From contig JBGALT010000014.1 in the NCBI GenBank assembly GCA_044223665.1, positions 1-64,000 on the forward strand: a stretch of DNA of 64,000 nucleotides. Direction: 5' to 3'. The notes beneath the pieces were generated by a model. That model worked only from the letters and a program-made list of their open reading frames with translations, searched no databases and was not told where the DNA came from. Shown here one piece after another: positions 1 through 9,500 of this stretch (position 1 is the first letter of the stretch; each line of letters begins with the position of its first letter). Source of the DNA: JBBSAT01 sp044223665. GTDB taxonomy: Bacteria; Myxococcota_A; Polyangia; Polyangiales; Sandaracinaceae. The position numbers and the translations under genes were made by a program.

Positions 1-42
1 CCCCCCCCCGCCGCGCCCTCCGTGGCGCGCGGCTCCAGGCCG

Positions 43-1566
43 TCAGAACGTGCCGTTCAGCCCGACCGTGGCGCCGCCGAGGGTGGGGGTGAACGCGAGC
101 TGGACGTCGGGCAGGCCATCCCAGTTGCGCTCGCCGTCGTCGCCGGTGGTCAAGAGGCCCACCAGCACCAGGCCGCCGATGCTGCCGAGCGCGGCGATGC
201 CGCCCCAGGTCGCGACGTCGAAGGAGCTGGTCCCCTCGCTGACCAGGAACCACACGAGCGATCCCGCGCCGGCGCCTCCGAGCGCGCCGACGGACATCAG
301 CCACGAGCGGCGCGAGGAGAAGTTCTCGTGCGCGGCCGAGAGCGCGACGCCCGTCAGGATGCCGACCGTGAGGCCGGCGAGCGGCATCCCGAAGCCGAGC
401 TGTTGGCGCTCGTCCTCGCTGCCGAAGTTGGGATAGGCGAGCGGGGCGACGAGCGCGCCGAGCTCGGCACCGAGGATGGCCCCCCAGATGCCCGTGTTCT
501 GCGTGAACTCGGTCTGGGCCGGATGCGGCTCGAGCCCGAACGCCGCGATCGCGCCGAGCGCCGTGCCCCCGAGCAGACCGATGCCCAGCATGTCGAACAC
601 GCCGCCGGTGTCGATCGAGTGGTCGGTGGTGTAGATGCCGACCGAGAGCGAGGCGAGCACGAGGCCGAAGCGCGTGCCCTGCGCGATCGCGTCGGGCTGG
701 CCGCTGCGGAGGCCACCGTCGATCTGGTCGAGCGCGAACGCGCCGAGCAGGAAGACGCCGGTGCCGCCGACGAGGGCCCCGGTGAGGGCGAGCTGCTGGT
801 CGCGATCGGAGAGCGTCGCGAGCGCCCCGGTGCTGACCGGCGCCCACACGCCGATGCCGGCGCCCATGACGCCGAACGTGATGTAGAGGTCGACGATCTC
901 GGCATCGCCGCGGCGACGCGGATCGGCCGGCGGGGGCGGCGCGTACGGATGCGGCGCGGTGGCCGTGCTCGTCGGCGGCGGCGTGCCCGGACCCACGACG
1001 ACCCAGCGCGGTGCGACCGGAGGCGGCGCGGCCGTGGTCGTGGTGGTCGTGGTGGTGGTGGGCGCGGCGAGCGTGCCCGAGGCCGACGCGGCGCGCGCCT
1101 CGAGGGCACGCGAGATGGCCGTCGCTCGGATCCCCAGCGCTCCGTCGGGCGCGACGCGCCCCAGCACCCACGAGAGGCGCGCGCGCCCGAGCGCGAACCG
1201 GCTCGCCGTGACGTCGGCGCTCGCGGCATCGACGAGCGGAGCGAGGAGCACGTCGGGCGGCGTGTCGGTCGCCGGCTGCGCGCCTCGCTCGCTGCCGAGC
1301 ATCACGATGCCCTCGGCGCGGACGTGCACGGTGCTCGACGCTGCGACCTCGCCCAGCACGAGCTGCGCCCGCGCCATCGCGAGCGGCGTGCTCCCCTGCG
1401 CGAGATCGGTCTCGGCCGCGGCGACCAGCGGCTCGAGCACGAGGTCGGCGCCGAGCGCGGCGGAAGCGTAGGCGGCGGGCGGCGGCGGGACCTCCTGCGC
1501 GCGCGCGCGGAAGGCAGGGCCGGAGACCGCGAGCACGGCGAGAAGGCAAGACGAGAGCTGCCGCAT
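43..1566 (-). CDS. Secreted/membrane protein of unknown function with poly-Thr linker
   Basis: A 507-residue protein that I do not recognise. It begins with a signal peptide (MRQLSSCLLAVLAVS, AxA-like site near ARAQ), followed by an Ala-rich region. About 160-210 residues in comes a low-complexity linker with ten Thr in a row and Pro-rich flanks. The C-terminal 280 residues hold roughly seven Gly/Ala/Leu-rich hydrophobic segments and may be a polytopic membrane domain. An ATG 17 codons upstream is also in frame, but the signal peptide fits the start chosen here. The gene is convergent with nothing to its left because the window begins there. Possible role at the envelope is inference only. 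Confidence 0.7.
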   Translation of the reverse strand: MRQLSSCLLAVLAVSGPAFRARAQEVPPPPAAYASAALGADLVLEPLVAAAETDLAQGSTPLAMARAQLVLGEVAASSTVHVRAEGIVMLGSERGAQPATDTPPDVLLAPLVDAASADVTASRFALGRARLSWVLGRVAPDGALGIRATAISRALEARAASASGTLAAPTTTTTTTTTAAPPPVAPRWVVVGPGTPPPTSTATAPHPYAPPPPADPRRRGDAEIVDLYITFGVMGAGIGVWAPVSTGALATLSDRDQQLALTGALVGGTGVFLLGAFALDQIDGGLRSGQPDAIAQGTRFGLVLASLSVGIYTTDHSIDTGGVFDMLGIGLLGGTALGAIAAFGLEPHPAQTEFTQNTGIWGAILGAELGALVAPLAYPNFGSEDERQQLGFGMPLAGLTVGILTGVALSAAHENFSSRRSWLMSVGALGGAGAGSLVWFLVSEGTSSFDVATWGGIAALGSIGGLVLVGLLTTGDDGERNWDGLPDVQLAFTPTLGGATVGLNGTF

Positions 1567-1670
1567 CGCGCGGATGATAGCGCGATGCCGCGCGAGGAGC
1601 GCGGCGGCAGAGAGCACGCGTGGGTGCCCGGCGCGATCTGCTCACGATCTGCTCGCGTCGCTCGGCTGCC

Positions 1671-2264
1671 TCACGCGCGCGGGTCGGACGGTCCGTAGAG
1701 CTCGCCGTCGACGATCACGCCGCCGTGCACGATGGCCAGCGTCAGCAGCGGGAGCGGGCCCGTCGCGCGATAGGCGTGCGGCGCGCCAGGGCCGCGCGGC
1801 GCGACGTCGCCGGTGCGGTAGATCGCGCCGTCGTCGTCGATGCACTCGCCCTGCAGGACGAGCACGGTCTCCTCACCGACGTGATCGTGCTCGGGGAAGC
1901 GCGCGCCGGGAGCGTGGCGGACGACACCCGTGACGGCGTCTCGCACCTTCGGCCCGCCCTCGAAGTGCAGCAGCTCGATGCCCTCCGCCGGCCCCGGGTC
2001 CCAGTGCGTGCCCGGGGCGTCGATGGAGAGCAGGAGCGCGCGCGCCCGATCGATCGGGAGATCGGCGATCTCGGCCACCACGCTCTCCAGGTCGTCGAAG
2101 CGGTGCGTCGCGTCGAGCGATCGCTCGAGGCGCTCGCGCAGCTCGGTCGAGGCGGGCACGGCCTCGGTGCTGAGCGCCAGCACCTCGGCGGCGTCGAGGC
2201 GCTCGTCGCCGGACACGGCCTCGGAGAGGAATCGCTCGATCAACGTGGGCTCGCGTCGCTTCAT
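1671..2264 (-). CDS. ChrR-like cupin anti-sigma factor
   Basis: A 197-residue protein whose C-terminal half is a cupin with likely metal ligands in PEHDHVGEE and a later GAPHAYRA histidine, as in the ChrR family of zinc anti-sigma factors. Its start ATG overlaps the stop of the upstream sigma factor by 4 bases (ATGA), so the two are translationally coupled. Known ChrR proteins bind and restrain a group-specific ECF sigma until singlet oxygen or peroxide releases it. Unlike classical ChrR, the N-terminal 60 residues carry no His-x3-Cys-x2-Cys zinc motif; no Cys is present there at all. The anti-sigma role is therefore inferred from context and the cupin fold. Confidence 0.8.
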   Translation of the reverse strand: MKRREPTLIERFLSEAVSGDERLDAAEVLALSTEAVPASTELRERLERSLDATHRFDDLESVVAEIADLPIDRARALLLSIDAPGTHWDPGPAEGIELLHFEGGPKVRDAVTGVVRHAPGARFPEHDHVGEETVLVLQGECIDDDGAIYRTGDVAPRGPGAPHAYRATGPLPLLTLAIVHGGVIVDGELYGPSDPRA

Positions 2265-2878
2265 GGCGAGCTCTCCTGTTTCTCCCCCGCGTCGTCCGCG
2301 ACCTCGTGCACCGCGAGCACGTCGCGGAGCGCGCGCATCGCGGAGGCGACGCGCGACTTCACCGTGCCGATCGGGAGCCCCAGCTCCGCGGCGATCTCGC
2401 TCGACGAGAGCCCCTCGAAGTAGCCGAGCACGAGCACCGCGCGCTGCGTCTCCGGGAGCGTGCCGACGGCCGCGAGGGCGCGCTTGTGGTCCACCGCGAG
2501 GGGCGCGACCTCTCCGGTGGCGCCGCTCGCCCACGCGCTCGCGCGCGCGAGGGTCTGGTCGGCGTCCCCCGCGTCGAGCGAGGTGCGCAGCGCGACGGCG
2601 TGCGACTTGCGACGGTCGAGCGCCCGACAGCGCATCATCAGCAAGAGCCAGCCGCGCACCGAGGCGCGCGAGGCGTCGTACGAGTGGGCCCGGCGCCACA
2701 CCTCGAGGATGACGTCGTGCAGGATGTCCTCGGCGTCCCGCCGATCGCGCAGCACGCGCACCCCGAGGCCCAGCATGGCCGAGGCGTGTCGCTCGTAGAG
2801 CGAGGCGAGCGCGCGTCGATCGCCCGCGGCGATGGCGAGCACGAGCCCCGCATCGGTGGCGTTCGCATCGGAAGACAT
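2261..2878 (-). CDS. ECF-type RNA polymerase sigma factor
   Basis: A 205-residue sigma-70 family factor of the extracytoplasmic-function class. Region 2 is visible around residues 25-75 (RDAEDILHDVILEVWRRA), and region 4 near residues 145-190 contains LPETQRAVLVLGYFEG followed by the helix-turn-helix SSEIAAELGLPIGTVKSR. There is no region 1 or 3, as usual for ECF factors. It is followed with a 4-base overlap by the ChrR-like cupin gene, the expected cognate anti-sigma factor. A GTG six codons upstream is an alternative start. Its regulon cannot be read from this window; ChrR-linked sigma factors usually answer oxidative or photo-oxidative stress. Confidence 0.92.
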   Translation of the reverse strand: MSSDANATDAGLVLAIAAGDRRALASLYERHASAMLGLGVRVLRDRRDAEDILHDVILEVWRRAHSYDASRASVRGWLLLMMRCRALDRRKSHAVALRTSLDAGDADQTLARASAWASGATGEVAPLAVDHKRALAAVGTLPETQRAVLVLGYFEGLSSSEIAAELGLPIGTVKSRVASAMRALRDVLAVHEVADDAGEKQESSP

Positions 2879-3017
2879 GTTGCTCGGAGGGCTCACGAGA
2901 GGTCGTTCGCTCGAGGCACCTGCAACGTCACCGACGAAGTGCAGCGCGCCATTGGAAAGGCTCGACGCCAGCTCGTGTCGGACGGCCGACCACACGCACG
3001 CCCGACCCGCTCGCCGC

Positions 3018-3041
3018 GCGAACGGCGAACGGGCCGTTCGC
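3018..3041. terminator. Hairpin between addA and the sigma-factor gene
   Basis: A perfect inverted repeat with 9 bp arms (GCGAACGGC / GCCGTTCGC) and a 6 base loop. It lies downstream of the addA reading frame and about 140 bases upstream of the sigma factor start, both genes being on the minus strand. It could end addAB transcription, although no T-run follows, or act as an operator. The stretch 2879-3075 holds nothing else that I recognise and must contain the sigma-factor promoter. Confidence 0.35.
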
Positions 3042-3075
3042 TCGGGGAGCGAGAATCGATGGTAAAGCCACGAAA

Positions 3076-6000
3076 TCAAGTACGAGCGGCACCGCGTGTC
3101 GGATCGTGCTGGGGCGAGAGCCGCGGCGTCCCGGCCCGGGAGCGTCCGGCCCGCGGCGGCCTGCGGCCCGCGGCGAGCTGCGTCAGTCCGCCACGAAGAG
3201 AACGGCCTGGGCGGGAGGGCCTCGCGCGCGCGCGAGCGCGGAGCCCAGCCATCCGGAGCTCGGCGCGGGCCGGCTCTCGCGTGGCGGCCAGCGTGATCGC
3301 CGCCACGACGAGGCCGGCCCCCTCCGTTGCGACCCGCGTCGCGCGACCCCAGACGACCGGGCCCGCGTCGGTCGCGAGGAGATACGGCACGGCACTCGCC
3401 GTGCCCTGCTGGCCGCGCCAGCTCGCCACGCGCGGGTGCGCGTGGAACGCCCGCGCCAGCCCCAGCGCGGCATCCCGCTCCTCGCTCGTCGCGCCGATCG
3501 CTCGCCGCAGCGCCTCCGCCTCGCGCTCGCTCGGGCTCGCCGACGCCGACAGCTCGCGCACGAGGCGCCCCAAGCGCGCCCCCTCTCCGCCAGCAGGCCC
3601 GAGGGAGACCTCTTCGATCGCGATCTCCTCGGTGACCGCGCTCGGCGTGCGTGCGAGCGCGCGTGCCGAGCGCACGTCGATGCTGCCGAAGCTCGCGTCC
3701 TCGAGGGCGCGTCGCCGCTCGGCACCGAACGCGCGATCGTCGTCGGACGCGCTGCGCCCGGGCACCTCGTGGACGAGGTGGGTGTGGCCGTGCACCGGAT
3801 GCGGCGGGATCGGCCGCACGAGATGCGCGGGGTCCCACCACGTGACGCCGTGCCCACCGAGGTGCCCCGCGTGATGGCCGGGCCGTACCCCCGGGCCCTC
3901 GGCCTCGTCGTCGAGCATCGTACGATCACCGGGCGCGGGAGCCCGGGCCCAGCGCTCGACGGTGCCGCGCGGGTCCGCGGGCACCAGCGCGCGCGCGAGC
4001 GGCGCCATCCACGAGTCGTCGATCTCGCCGAGCCCGACGGTCGGGATCACCAGCACGTCGCGGGCGCGCGTGGCGGCGACGTAGAGCAGCCGGAGCGACT
4101 CGGCGCGGTCCATCCGCGAGGCCATCTCGAGGTTCTCGCGCAGCTCGACGGGCGCGAAGTGCCCGAGCTTGCGGACGAGCACGCCGCGCTCGGCGTCGAC
4201 GTAGCGGCTCGGCCCGCTCTGCCACTCGGGGCGCGAGGTGGGATCGCAGATCACGATCACCGGCAGCTCGAGGCCCTTGGCCCCGTGGACCGTGGAGATC
4301 GACACGGCTCGGACCGGCTCGGGGTCGACGCCGCTCGTCTCGACGCCACCGAGCGAAGGATCGGCCACGCGCTCGCCGAGCCAGTGGGCGAAGTCGCGGA
4401 AGGTCGCGCCGCGGGCGTCGGCCCGGCGCGCGAGCTGGCGGAGCGGCTCCAGCGTGCGCGCCTCGGCGCGATCGGCGGCGAGCAGGTGGAGCACCTCGAC
4501 CTCGGCGCGCTCGAAGAAGGCGCCGAGCGTGGTCTCGATCGCCCGTGCATGCCGCGCCCGATGCAGCGCGCCGATCTCGCCGAGCGCTTCGTGGATCACC
4601 GCGAGCGGGCGGGGCAGCCCCTCGGCCCGCGCACGGGCGAGGGGATGGAGCGGGCCGATCGTCTCGCGGTAGGCGAACAGGTCGGCGTCGGTCGCGCCGA
4701 CGAAGGGGCCGCGCAGGGTCGCGTAGACCGAGAGGCCGTCGTCCGGCCACTCGATCGCCAGGGCGAGCGCGCTCGTGGCGACGACGGTCTCTCGCTCGAA
4801 GAACGCCTCGGGCGCGACGAAGGAATGCGGCACGCCCCAGCGCTCCAGCGCCCGCGCCTGCGCGGTGCCGCGGTCCGTGAGGGTCCGGAACAAGAGGCCC
4901 ACGTGCTCGGGCCCGATCGGGACGCGCGCGCGTGTGAGCGGATCATCGATCTCGAGGCCGCTCTCGTGCAGCAGCCAGCGCACGAACGACGCGATCGCAT
5001 CGGGAAGGCTCGCGTCGACCGCGCCGCGCGTGATGGCTCCGCGCATGCCGAGCGCGCGTGGCGCGGCCAGCGCGATGACCGAGGGGACGTCCTCCATCGC
5101 GGGGCGCTGCGCCTCGAGCGCGACGTAGCCAGCCTGGCCGACGCTTCCGTCGAGGACGGGCGCGAAGGCGGCGTTGACGAGCGCGGCGATCGCCGGCCGC
5201 GGCCGATGGCTCGCGCCCAGCTCGAGCAGCTCCGCGTGGGCGGGGACGAGCGCGTCCTTGAGCGCGACGTAGGTGCGCAGGTCCGCGCGCCGGAAGCCGT
5301 AGATGGCCTGCTTGGGATCGCCCACGAGGTAGAGCGCGCCGGGGCGGGGCGCCGCGCGGCGCGGATCGGACGCGTCGGGATCGGTGCCGGCGAGCAGGAG
5401 GATCACGTCCTTCTGGATCGGATCGACGTCCTGCACCTCGTCCACGAACAGGAAGCGGAAGCGCTCGCGCAGCGCGAGGCGCGCCGTGCGGCTCTCGGCG
5501 AGCAAGGCGCGCGCGCGCAGGAGCGAGTCGAGGTGATCCAGCACGCCGAGCGCTCGCTTGCGCGCCTCGTACTCGGCCACCGCCGGCGCCAGATCTCGGG
5601 CCAGGCAGAAGGCGAGGTCGGCATCGGCCCGCAGCTCGAAGTCGGCGAGGGCCGCGCGCAGCGCGTCGCGCGCGGCGATCACGTCGGTCCGGGGCGTCGC
5701 GCCGAACGTCTTGCCGCGCCCGTCGGCGGCCCAGTCGAGCCCACGCTGGCGGCGCAGCCCCACGAGCTCGCGCTCGAGCGCGTCGTGGTCGCGCGGGCGC
5801 GTGCGCTCGCGCTCGTGGACGCTGGCGACGAAGCGGCCGAGCTTCTCGACGAGCTCGCCGAGCCGGTCGCTCGTCCTGCCCATGCCGGCCAGCGCGTCGA
5901 TGCGCGTGACGAGGGCGTCGATCTCCTCTTCGCGCGCGAACGGGTCGCGCCTCAGCGCCGGCGTCTGGTCGCGATGATCGACGAGCTCGCGGATCTCTCG

Positions 6001-6525
6001 CGCGAAGAGCTGTCGCGGCGGCGGCGGCTCGTAGTCGCGCGGCCGGGCGATGGCGCGTCGCAGGCCTTCGGGCGGGCTCGCGAGCGCGCGCTCGAGGAAG
6101 CGATCCGTGGTCTCGTCGAGGAGCGCGCCGCGCTCGTCGTCGGCGAGCAACGTGAAGGAGGGGTCGACCCCGGCGTCGAGGGGATGCGCACGCAGCAGCT
6201 CGGCGCAGAAGCCGTGGATGGTGCCGACGTAGGCCGCCTCGAAGTCGGCGAGCGCGTCCTCGAGGCGAGCGCGCTCGGCCGCGTCGGTGGCCGTCTCGCG
6301 CGCGATCTCGAGCTTCTCGCGCAGGCGCAGCACCAGATCGCCGGACGCCCGCTCGGTGAACGTGATCGCCGCGATCTCGGGCAGGCGCGCGCGGCCCGTC
6401 GCCACGAGGCGCGCGATCCGTCCGACCAGCGCCGTGGTCTTGCCGGTGCCGGCCGCCGCTTCGACGAGGAAGGAGCGGTCGAGGTCGTTCTCGATCCGCG
6501 CGCGCGCGTCGGCGTCGCGGGTCAT
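3076..6525 (-). CDS. addA: AddA-type UvrD/Rep helicase, C-terminus probably frameshifted
   Basis: A 1149-residue superfamily 1A helicase. Motif I is AAAGTGKT (residues 23-30), motif II VDEVQD near 358, motif III GDPKQAIYGFRR near 400, a TVHGAKGLE motif near 745 and AATRARD near 815. This layout matches AddA/RecB-like DNA-end resection helicases, which work with AddB in recombination repair. It overlaps the upstream addB-like gene by 4 bases (ATGA). The C-terminal nuclease region is abnormal: the GxxD and DYK motifs expected there read GRAT and AAITLA. The reading frame then runs into a low-quality Arg-rich tail. Removing one G in a GGG at 3244-3246 would instead give an end of ...PPAQAVLFVAD with a stop at 3183-3185, so either the gene or the assembly carries a 1 bp insertion. 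Confidence 0.85.
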   Translation of the reverse strand: MTRDADARARIENDLDRSFLVEAAAGTGKTTALVGRIARLVATGRARLPEIAAITFTERASGDLVLRLREKLEIARETATDAAERARLEDALADFEAAYVGTIHGFCAELLRAHPLDAGVDPSFTLLADDERGALLDETTDRFLERALASPPEGLRRAIARPRDYEPPPPRQLFAREIRELVDHRDQTPALRRDPFAREEEIDALVTRIDALAGMGRTSDRLGELVEKLGRFVASVHERERTRPRDHDALERELVGLRRQRGLDWAADGRGKTFGATPRTDVIAARDALRAALADFELRADADLAFCLARDLAPAVAEYEARKRALGVLDHLDSLLRARALLAESRTARLALRERFRFLFVDEVQDVDPIQKDVILLLAGTDPDASDPRRAAPRPGALYLVGDPKQAIYGFRRADLRTYVALKDALVPAHAELLELGASHRPRPAIAALVNAAFAPVLDGSVGQAGYVALEAQRPAMEDVPSVIALAAPRALGMRGAITRGAVDASLPDAIASFVRWLLHESGLEIDDPLTRARVPIGPEHVGLLFRTLTDRGTAQARALERWGVPHSFVAPEAFFERETVVATSALALAIEWPDDGLSVYATLRGPFVGATDADLFAYRETIGPLHPLARARAEGLPRPLAVIHEALGEIGALHRARHARAIETTLGAFFERAEVEVLHLLAADRAEARTLEPLRQLARRADARGATFRDFAHWLGERVADPSLGGVETSGVDPEPVRAVSISTVHGAKGLELPVIVICDPTSRPEWQSGPSRYVDAERGVLVRKLGHFAPVELRENLEMASRMDRAESLRLLYVAATRARDVLVIPTVGLGEIDDSWMAPLARALVPADPRGTVERWARAPAPGDRTMLDDEAEGPGVRPGHHAGHLGGHGVTWWDPAHLVRPIPPHPVHGHTHLVHEVPGRSASDDDRAFGAERRRALEDASFGSIDVRSARALARTPSAVTEEIAIEEVSLGPAGGEGARLGRLVRELSASASPSEREAEALRRAIGATSEERDAALGLARAFHAHPRVASWRGQQGTASAVPYLLATDAGPVVWGRATRVATEGAGLVVAAITLAATREPARAELRMAGLRARARARPSRPGRSLRGGLTQLAAGRRPPRAGRSRAGTPRLSPQHDPTRGAART

Positions 6526-9500
6526 GGCCGCCTCCGCAGCGCGACGAGCCCGGGCAGGAGCGTCTCGACCTCGGCGCGCGGGATCATCCGGGCGCGCGCC
6601 TCGGGCGCCGGGCCGCACACGAGACGGAAGTCGCAGAAGTTGCAGGCGTCGGCCAGCGGCACGGCCGGCAGCGCCGCCTTCGTCGTCGCCTCCGAGATCG
6701 CGTCGGCGACCGCGGCCGCCGCGGCCCGGGCCTCGTCGTCGAGCGGCACGGTCCGCTCCTCGTAGCCGCCGCGGCTCGTGCAGTAGTAGAGGCGCCCGCC
6801 CTCGACCGTCGTGCCGGGAAACAGCTTCTCGAGCGCGAGGGCGTAGAGCACGGGCTGGAGCGTCTGTCCGCCGCGAACGACGAGCGTCCCGCGGCCGCGG
6901 ATCGCGTAGCTCGAGCCGGTCTTGTGGTCGGTCGCACGGAGCGCGCCCGTCTCGGTGTGGCTCTCGACGAGATCGATCGCGCCCCGCAGCGTCAAGCCCG
7001 CATCGAGCGCGATCGGCGCGTCGCGGCTCGCGGCGTCGCGCCCGTCCTCGCGGGGCAGCCCGAACGCGAGCTCGAAGTAGCGCGGCGCCCACGGCGAAGG
7101 CTGCGCCGCTCGCTCCAGCCACTCGCCGAGGTCCGCGGCGAGCGCGTCGAGCTCGGTGTGGAACACGTGCGGAATCGCCGGGACGAGCTCCTCGAGCAGT
7201 GCGGCACGGCGCGCTTCGAGCACCTCGTCGAGGATCGCCTTCGCCTCGTCGTGACGGCTCGTGGAGAGGGGCAAGAGGCCGGCGTCGCGCAGCGCCACCA
7301 GCACGCGGAACTGGACGTCGTGGGCGATCGAGCCGCGCAGGAGCGGATCGAGCTCCTCGAGCGGGGCGGGCTCCTCGCGCGGCTCGAGGCGCAGGACCGC
7401 GCGGTAGTAGAAGCGGAGCGGGCAGCTCGCGAAGCTCTCGAGCGCAGTGGCCGAGGTGGGGCGCTTCTTCGGATCGTGCTTGGCGAGCGCCGCGCGCGGG
7501 TGGTCCTTGCCGAGGATCAAGCCGTCCGCCGGGCCGAGCCGCTCCTTGCGCCGCCGGAACACGCGCGTGAGCGCGCTCCTGAGGAGCGGGTTCTGCTCCA
7601 CGACGAAGTGCAGGCGCCCGGTCGCCTCGCCCTCGGGTCGATCGGCGAGCGCGCGCGCGAGGGCGATCGTCCGCTCCGAGACCCGCGCCGCGCGCTCGGG
7701 CGATCCCACCACGCGCACGGGGTCGGCCATCGCAGCGGCGACGTCGGCGCCCGTCGCCACGCGGCCGAGGCGCCGGCCCAGGAGCTCGACGAAGTAGACG
7801 GAGGGCACGCGCGCACGCCCGTCCGCGCTGGTGACGGAGGCGAGCGCGATCACCTGGCGCTCGGCCGCGCCCACGGCGAGCGCGAGCGCGAGCCGCTCGT
7901 CGTGGGCGCGAGTCGCGCCGTCCTCGAGGTCGGGCGAGAGCGCGCGGCGTGCGGCGTCGGGAAGGAGGGGGTCTTCCGGCACGCGCGCGGGAAAGCTGCG
8001 CTCCACGAGCCCCGGCACGAGGACGCGCTCGAAGCTCGCGCCACGCAGCTCGTCGGGGGTGACGAGGTGAACGCCCCGCGGCTCCGGGCGTAGCTCGAGC
8101 GCCCCGAGGCGCGGCGCGAGCACCCGCACGACGTCGGCGAGCTCGAGCTGCTCGCCGGCCGGCGCACGAGGGGCCAGCTCGTCGAGCACGGCGAGCGCGC
8201 GCGCGGGCCTCGCGAGCGCGCGCGTCGCCAGCGCCGCGATCTTCGAGCGATGTTCCTCGAGCGTCGCGCGACCCGGGAGCGCCGCGAGGTCTCGCAAGAG
8301 CGGCATCGCGAAGCGCTCGAGCGCGGCGAGGTCCGCCTGCGTGCGACGGACGCCCGCGCTCTCGAGCCCGGTGCGCTCGAGCTCTTCGATCCGCCGGTCG
8401 AGCTCTCGCGACAGGCCTTCGAGGCGCCGCTGCCAGCGCTCGGGCGCGCCCCCGATCACGGTGGCCTCGACGAGCAGGCGCTCCCACCGGCGGGGCACCC
8501 GGATCGCCTCGGCCGCGTCGCTCTCGCTCGGCTCGGGCTCGTTCTCGTCGTCGTCGTCTTCGTCGTCGTAGGCGCGGCGTGCGGCGTTCGGGCTGGGCGG
8601 AGGCGGCTCACCGGTCGCCGTGCGGGGCATCGCGCCGAACGAGAGGTACGACGAGAACGAGCGGGCCGAGAGCCCCTCGGTCGCGCAGGCGAGCAGCGCG
8701 AGCAGCGCCCGGCCGCTCGGGTCGGGTCGCCTCGCGCCGCGCCGTCGCGCGAGCGGGATCTCCGCGGCCTGGAACGCCGCCTCGATCGCCACGCGCCCGA
8801 GCTCGGGCCGGCGGAGCACCACCGCGATCCGATGCAGCGGCGTGCCCTCGCGGGCGAGCGCGAGCACGCGGCGGGTGATCTCGGCGGCCTCGGCGGCATC
8901 GCTCGCGGCGACGAGCGTCTCGAGCGTTCCGTCCTCGAGCGCCGATCGCTCGGGCGAGAAGAGCTGCGCGGCGAGCGCCGTGACGTGCTCCGTGCCCGCG
9001 CTCGTCGCCGGCTCGACCACGGCGAGCCCGGCGAGGCGCCCGAGCGTGCGCGCGTCGGCGCGGGGCACCGTCGCGAGGAGCGCACCCGCGTGCTCGCCGA
9101 GCGCCAGCACGAGATCGCCCGCGAGCTTGGTCCGGACGGGCACGTCGAGGAGCAGGACGCGGCTGCCCGCGAGCGCGCCGGCCGAGAGCGCGCGGATGGC
9201 GTGCTCGATCGCCACCGCGCGCGACACGAGCTTCTCGCTCGCCAGCGCACGCTCGGCCCGCGCGGCCACCTTCGCCAGCTCCGGATCGAGCGCGCCGAGG
9301 CTGCTCGCCGGGAGATCGGCGGCCCAGAGCTCGTCGAGGGTGCGGCCGATGGCGCGCGGCAGGCCCGGCGTCGCGCGGAGCGGGCCCATCCGGGGCAGCT
9401 CGGCCTCGAGCGCGGCGACGGCCTGGGCGGCCGCCGTGTCGACCGCGAGCGGCGTGGCGATCGTGAGCCCGGCCTCCGCGAGCGGCGCGCGCGCGAGGCG

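Noticed and set aside
22..1698. Long plus-strand open frame opposite the first gene
   Set aside because: Composition is Arg/Glu/Ala shadow of a high-GC gene; the minus-strand protein has a signal peptide and hydrophobic segments.
6526..8487. Minus-strand frame extending AddA by more than 650 residues at its N-terminus
   Set aside because: It overlaps addB in another frame and is Arg/Ala/Gly-rich; helicase motif I begins right after the internal ATG at 6525.
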